Assembly (NCBI GenBank): GCA_964635295.1 | Contig: CAZWOB010000002.1 | Span: forward strand, 49,109 to 113,108 | Source: Waddlia sp964635295 | Lineage (GTDB): Bacteria > Chlamydiota > Chlamydiia > Chlamydiales > Waddliaceae | Length of the DNA stretch: 64,000 nucleotides | Reading direction: 5' to 3' | In this document: one piece after another, positions 62,603 through 64,000 of the stretch | How positions within the stretch are numbered: the stretch's first letter is position 1 | Layout: each line of letters starts with the position of its first letter | Translations under genes and position numbers: made by a program | Notes under the pieces: generated by a model | The model's database searches: none | Seen by the model: only the letters and a program-made list of their open reading frames with translations | What the model was told of the DNA's origin: nothing

Positions 62603-63568
62603 ATGGAGAAGACAATTCTAGTGGTGGGCGGCGCGGGCCATATTGGATCACACGTCAACAAGCAATTGGATAACGCTGGTTATCAGACAGTTGTGTTAGA
62701 CAATCTCTCCACTGGAGATCGAAAGGCTGTCACAAGAGGCACTTTTATCGAAGGAGATATCGCCAATTCTGAGCTGCTTGATGAAATCTTCAAGTCATAC
62801 AAGATCGATGCTGTCATGCACTTTGCCGCCTTCACTGACATCGGCGAGTCGGTCACAGATCCCTTTAAATATTACCGCAATAATGTTTGCCACACGCTGA
62901 ACCTCCTGCACGCAATGGAGCGGAACGGAGTCAAAACCTTTATCTTCTCTTCCACTGCTGCGATCTTTGGCCTGCCTCAAGCCGACAAAATCACGGAATT
63001 GCACCCGCAGCTTCCTATCAACCCCTATGGGGAAACAAAACTGATAGTGGAGCAGATCTTGAAAGATGCCGACCACGCCTACGGGCTCAATTACTGTAGC
63101 CTTCGTTATTTCAACGCTGCGGGGGGAGATCCTGACGGGGAGATCAAAAATTATAAAAAGAAAGAGAACAACCTTATCCCGGTCATCCTGCGCAGCTTGA
63201 AAAAAGGCGACCATTCGGTAACCATTTTCGGAACGGACTATCCTACCCCTGACGGTACATGCATTCGGGACTATATCCACATCCTCGACCTTGGACAGGC
63301 CCATATCCAGGCAATGGAAAAGCTGTTTGACGGCAGCCCCTCCACCCAATACAATCTGGGCAACGGTCAGGGGTTCAGCGTCAAAGAGGTGATCGAGGTT
63401 GCTGAAAAAATCACCAAGACCCCAGTAAATGTCATTATTGGCGATCGTCGTAAAGGGGACACCCCCCTTTTACTTGCCGATTCTCAAAAAGCGGCGAAGG
63501 AATTGGGCTGGAAACCTCAATATCCGGCATTAGAGGAGATGATCTCCCATGCCTGGAACGCTCTTTAA
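62603..63568 (+). CDS. galE: UDP-glucose 4-epimerase
   Basis: 321 residues of the extended SDR family: VVGGAGHIGSHVNKQL (GxxGxxG), VLDNLSTGDRKAV, HFAAFTDIGESV, SSTAAIFG, catalytic YGETK (Tyr-x-x-x-Lys), RYFNAAGGDPDGEI, and GTCIRDYIHILDL. Interconverts UDP-glucose and UDP-galactose for surface glycans. Ribosome site GAGGA nine bases upstream. Divergent from pgpH with a 94-base spacer. A repeat element begins three bases past its stop codon. Confidence 0.95.
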   Translation: MEKTILVVGGAGHIGSHVNKQLDNAGYQTVVLDNLSTGDRKAVTRGTFIEGDIANSELLDEIFKSYKIDAVMHFAAFTDIGESVTDPFKYYRNNVCHTLNLLHAMERNGVKTFIFSSTAAIFGLPQADKITELHPQLPINPYGETKLIVEQILKDADHAYGLNYCSLRYFNAAGGDPDGEIKNYKKKENNLIPVILRSLKKGDHSVTIFGTDYPTPDGTCIRDYIHILDLGQAHIQAMEKLFDGSPSTQYNLGNGQGFSVKEVIEVAEKITKTPVNVIIGDRRKGDTPLLLADSQKAAKELGWKPQYPALEEMISHAWNAL

Positions 63569-63571
63569 TTA

Positions 63572-63909
63572 AGAGGTATCTACAAAGTAAATGAAGCTCA
63601 TCTTGTAACAACTTTTTCCCCGGAAGAATCACTTTCAGACTCACCAACTGATACCAGTTTACCTCGTCTTCCAAGCGATCCTCCCAGAGAAAAAACTATC
63701 ACAATCTATACCGATCATGTTTCAAAATTAAGCTTCACGCTTCGTCGGCTTGCCTCTGAATTTCTACCCGCCTGCATCGTCCAACTCATTCGAGTTGAAC
63801 TGCTTCGTCGCCGACCTTGTCTGATAGAAATTCCGGGCACCTCCTCGTCTGAAAACATAATTTTGAAACAAGATCGGTATAAACTCCATTTTCTTTGTAG
63901 ACACCCTCT
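63572..63909. mobile_element. 338-bp MITE-like element
   Basis: Non-coding. The ends are imperfect terminal inverted repeats of about 25 bases: AGAGGTATCTACAAAG then TAAATGAAG at the left; the reverse complement of the right end reads AGAGGGTGTCTACAAAG then AAAATGGAG. A second inverted pair of 24 bases with one mismatch lies inside (63707-63730 and 63858-63881), plus a small palindrome CAACTC-ATTC-GAGTTG near 63783. The left end recurs at 9343. No transposase-like ORF; the only open frames are short and lack ribosome sites. No clear target-site duplication was seen. Confidence 0.65.
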
Positions 63910-63970
63910 AAATCCATCCTTACCTTAACAATATATTAATTTTTCTATTTTAAAAAAATAACTATTATTT

Positions 63971-63976
63971 TATAAT
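63971..63976 (+). promoter_or_regulatory. putative -10 hexamer for a gene beyond the right edge
   Basis: TATAAT in the AT-rich stretch 63912-63985, followed at 63983-63990 by AGGAAGGG, which looks like a ribosome site; the last bases (TTTAT) could precede a start codon just outside the window. No coding sequence is visible within 63569-64000. Confidence 0.3.
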
Positions 63977-64000
63977 AATTCTAGGAAGGGTGAGGTTTAT

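Noticed and set aside
63435..63674. 79-codon minus-strand ORF running from the repeat into galE
   Set aside because: Crosses the element boundary into the antisense of galE; no ribosome site; not a transposase remnant by eye.
1..64000. CRISPR array, rRNA genes, additional tRNAs, prophage or restriction system
   Set aside because: No regularly spaced direct repeats, no rRNA-like sequence, only one cloverleaf (29425-29495), and no integrase, capsid or methylase-like protein.

Overview
The window reads as a chromosomal segment of an environmental (non-Chlamydiaceae) member of the Chlamydiae. Three things point there. The left 28 kb carries lysS, cysS, an aas-like acyltransferase/ligase, a nudix hydrolase, fabF, rsfS, a long coiled-coil protein, miaA, ftsQ, murC, murG, ftsW, a LysM protein, murD and mraY, an order that (from memory) matches the C. 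trachomatis CT782-CT757 neighbourhood. There is a cell-wall/division cluster without ftsZ or ftsA. There is a solitary extra groEL without groES. Several unrecognised genes look like chlamydial lineage-specific or secreted proteins. Base composition looks intermediate, which together with the gene content would suit a Waddliaceae/Criblamydiaceae-type genome; this assignment is inference.

Layout. 1-9 kb: lysS (cut by the left edge), an OGFr-like protein, an OPT transporter, a ferredoxin with cysS, and a three-part PlsC-ACP-AMP ligase fusion. 9.2-9.4 kb: two back-to-back inverted-repeat structures between convergent genes. 9.4-17.5 kb: glnN-nadD-rsfS-fabF-nudix run, HAD phosphatase, coiled-coil and unknown proteins. 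17.6-20.6 kb: miaA, nrnA, ssb, cutA. 20.6-28 kb: tightly overlapping mraY-murD-lysM-ftsW-murG-murC-ftsQ operon. 28-34 kb: fatty-acid desaturase, tRNA-Cys with rsmI, FadL-like porin, nadC, groEL paralogue. 34-37.4 kb: FecBCD-type ABC importer. 37.3-46.5 kb: unknown proteins, a 53-codon basic gene preceded by a CIRCE (HrcA) operator, an NSS transporter, a 40-codon membrane ORF overlapping an Mrp ATPase, phosphohexomutase, a DEAD-box helicase.

46.5-58.7 kb is the most striking part: twelve consecutive minus-strand genes, nearly all overlapping by a few bases, encoding PEP synthase, a four-subunit group 3b-like NAD(P)-linked [NiFe] hydrogenase (HydB-HydG-HydD-HydA), a cyclic-nucleotide-binding protein without a DNA-binding domain, the C-terminal maturation protease, and HypA, HypF, HypC, HypD and HypE. 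HypB is not in the window and HypA lacks its zinc finger. A sigma70-like promoter sits before the PEP synthase gene. This implies coupling of NAD(P)H/NAD(P)+ balance to H2 and of pyruvate to PEP in an organism of a group usually thought of as oxygen-respiring energy parasites.

58.7-64 kb: a VIT-type metal transporter, an SDR, a PgpH-type c-di-AMP phosphodiesterase, galE, and a roughly 340-bp non-coding MITE-like element whose terminal sequence is shared with the short hairpin at 9.34 kb.
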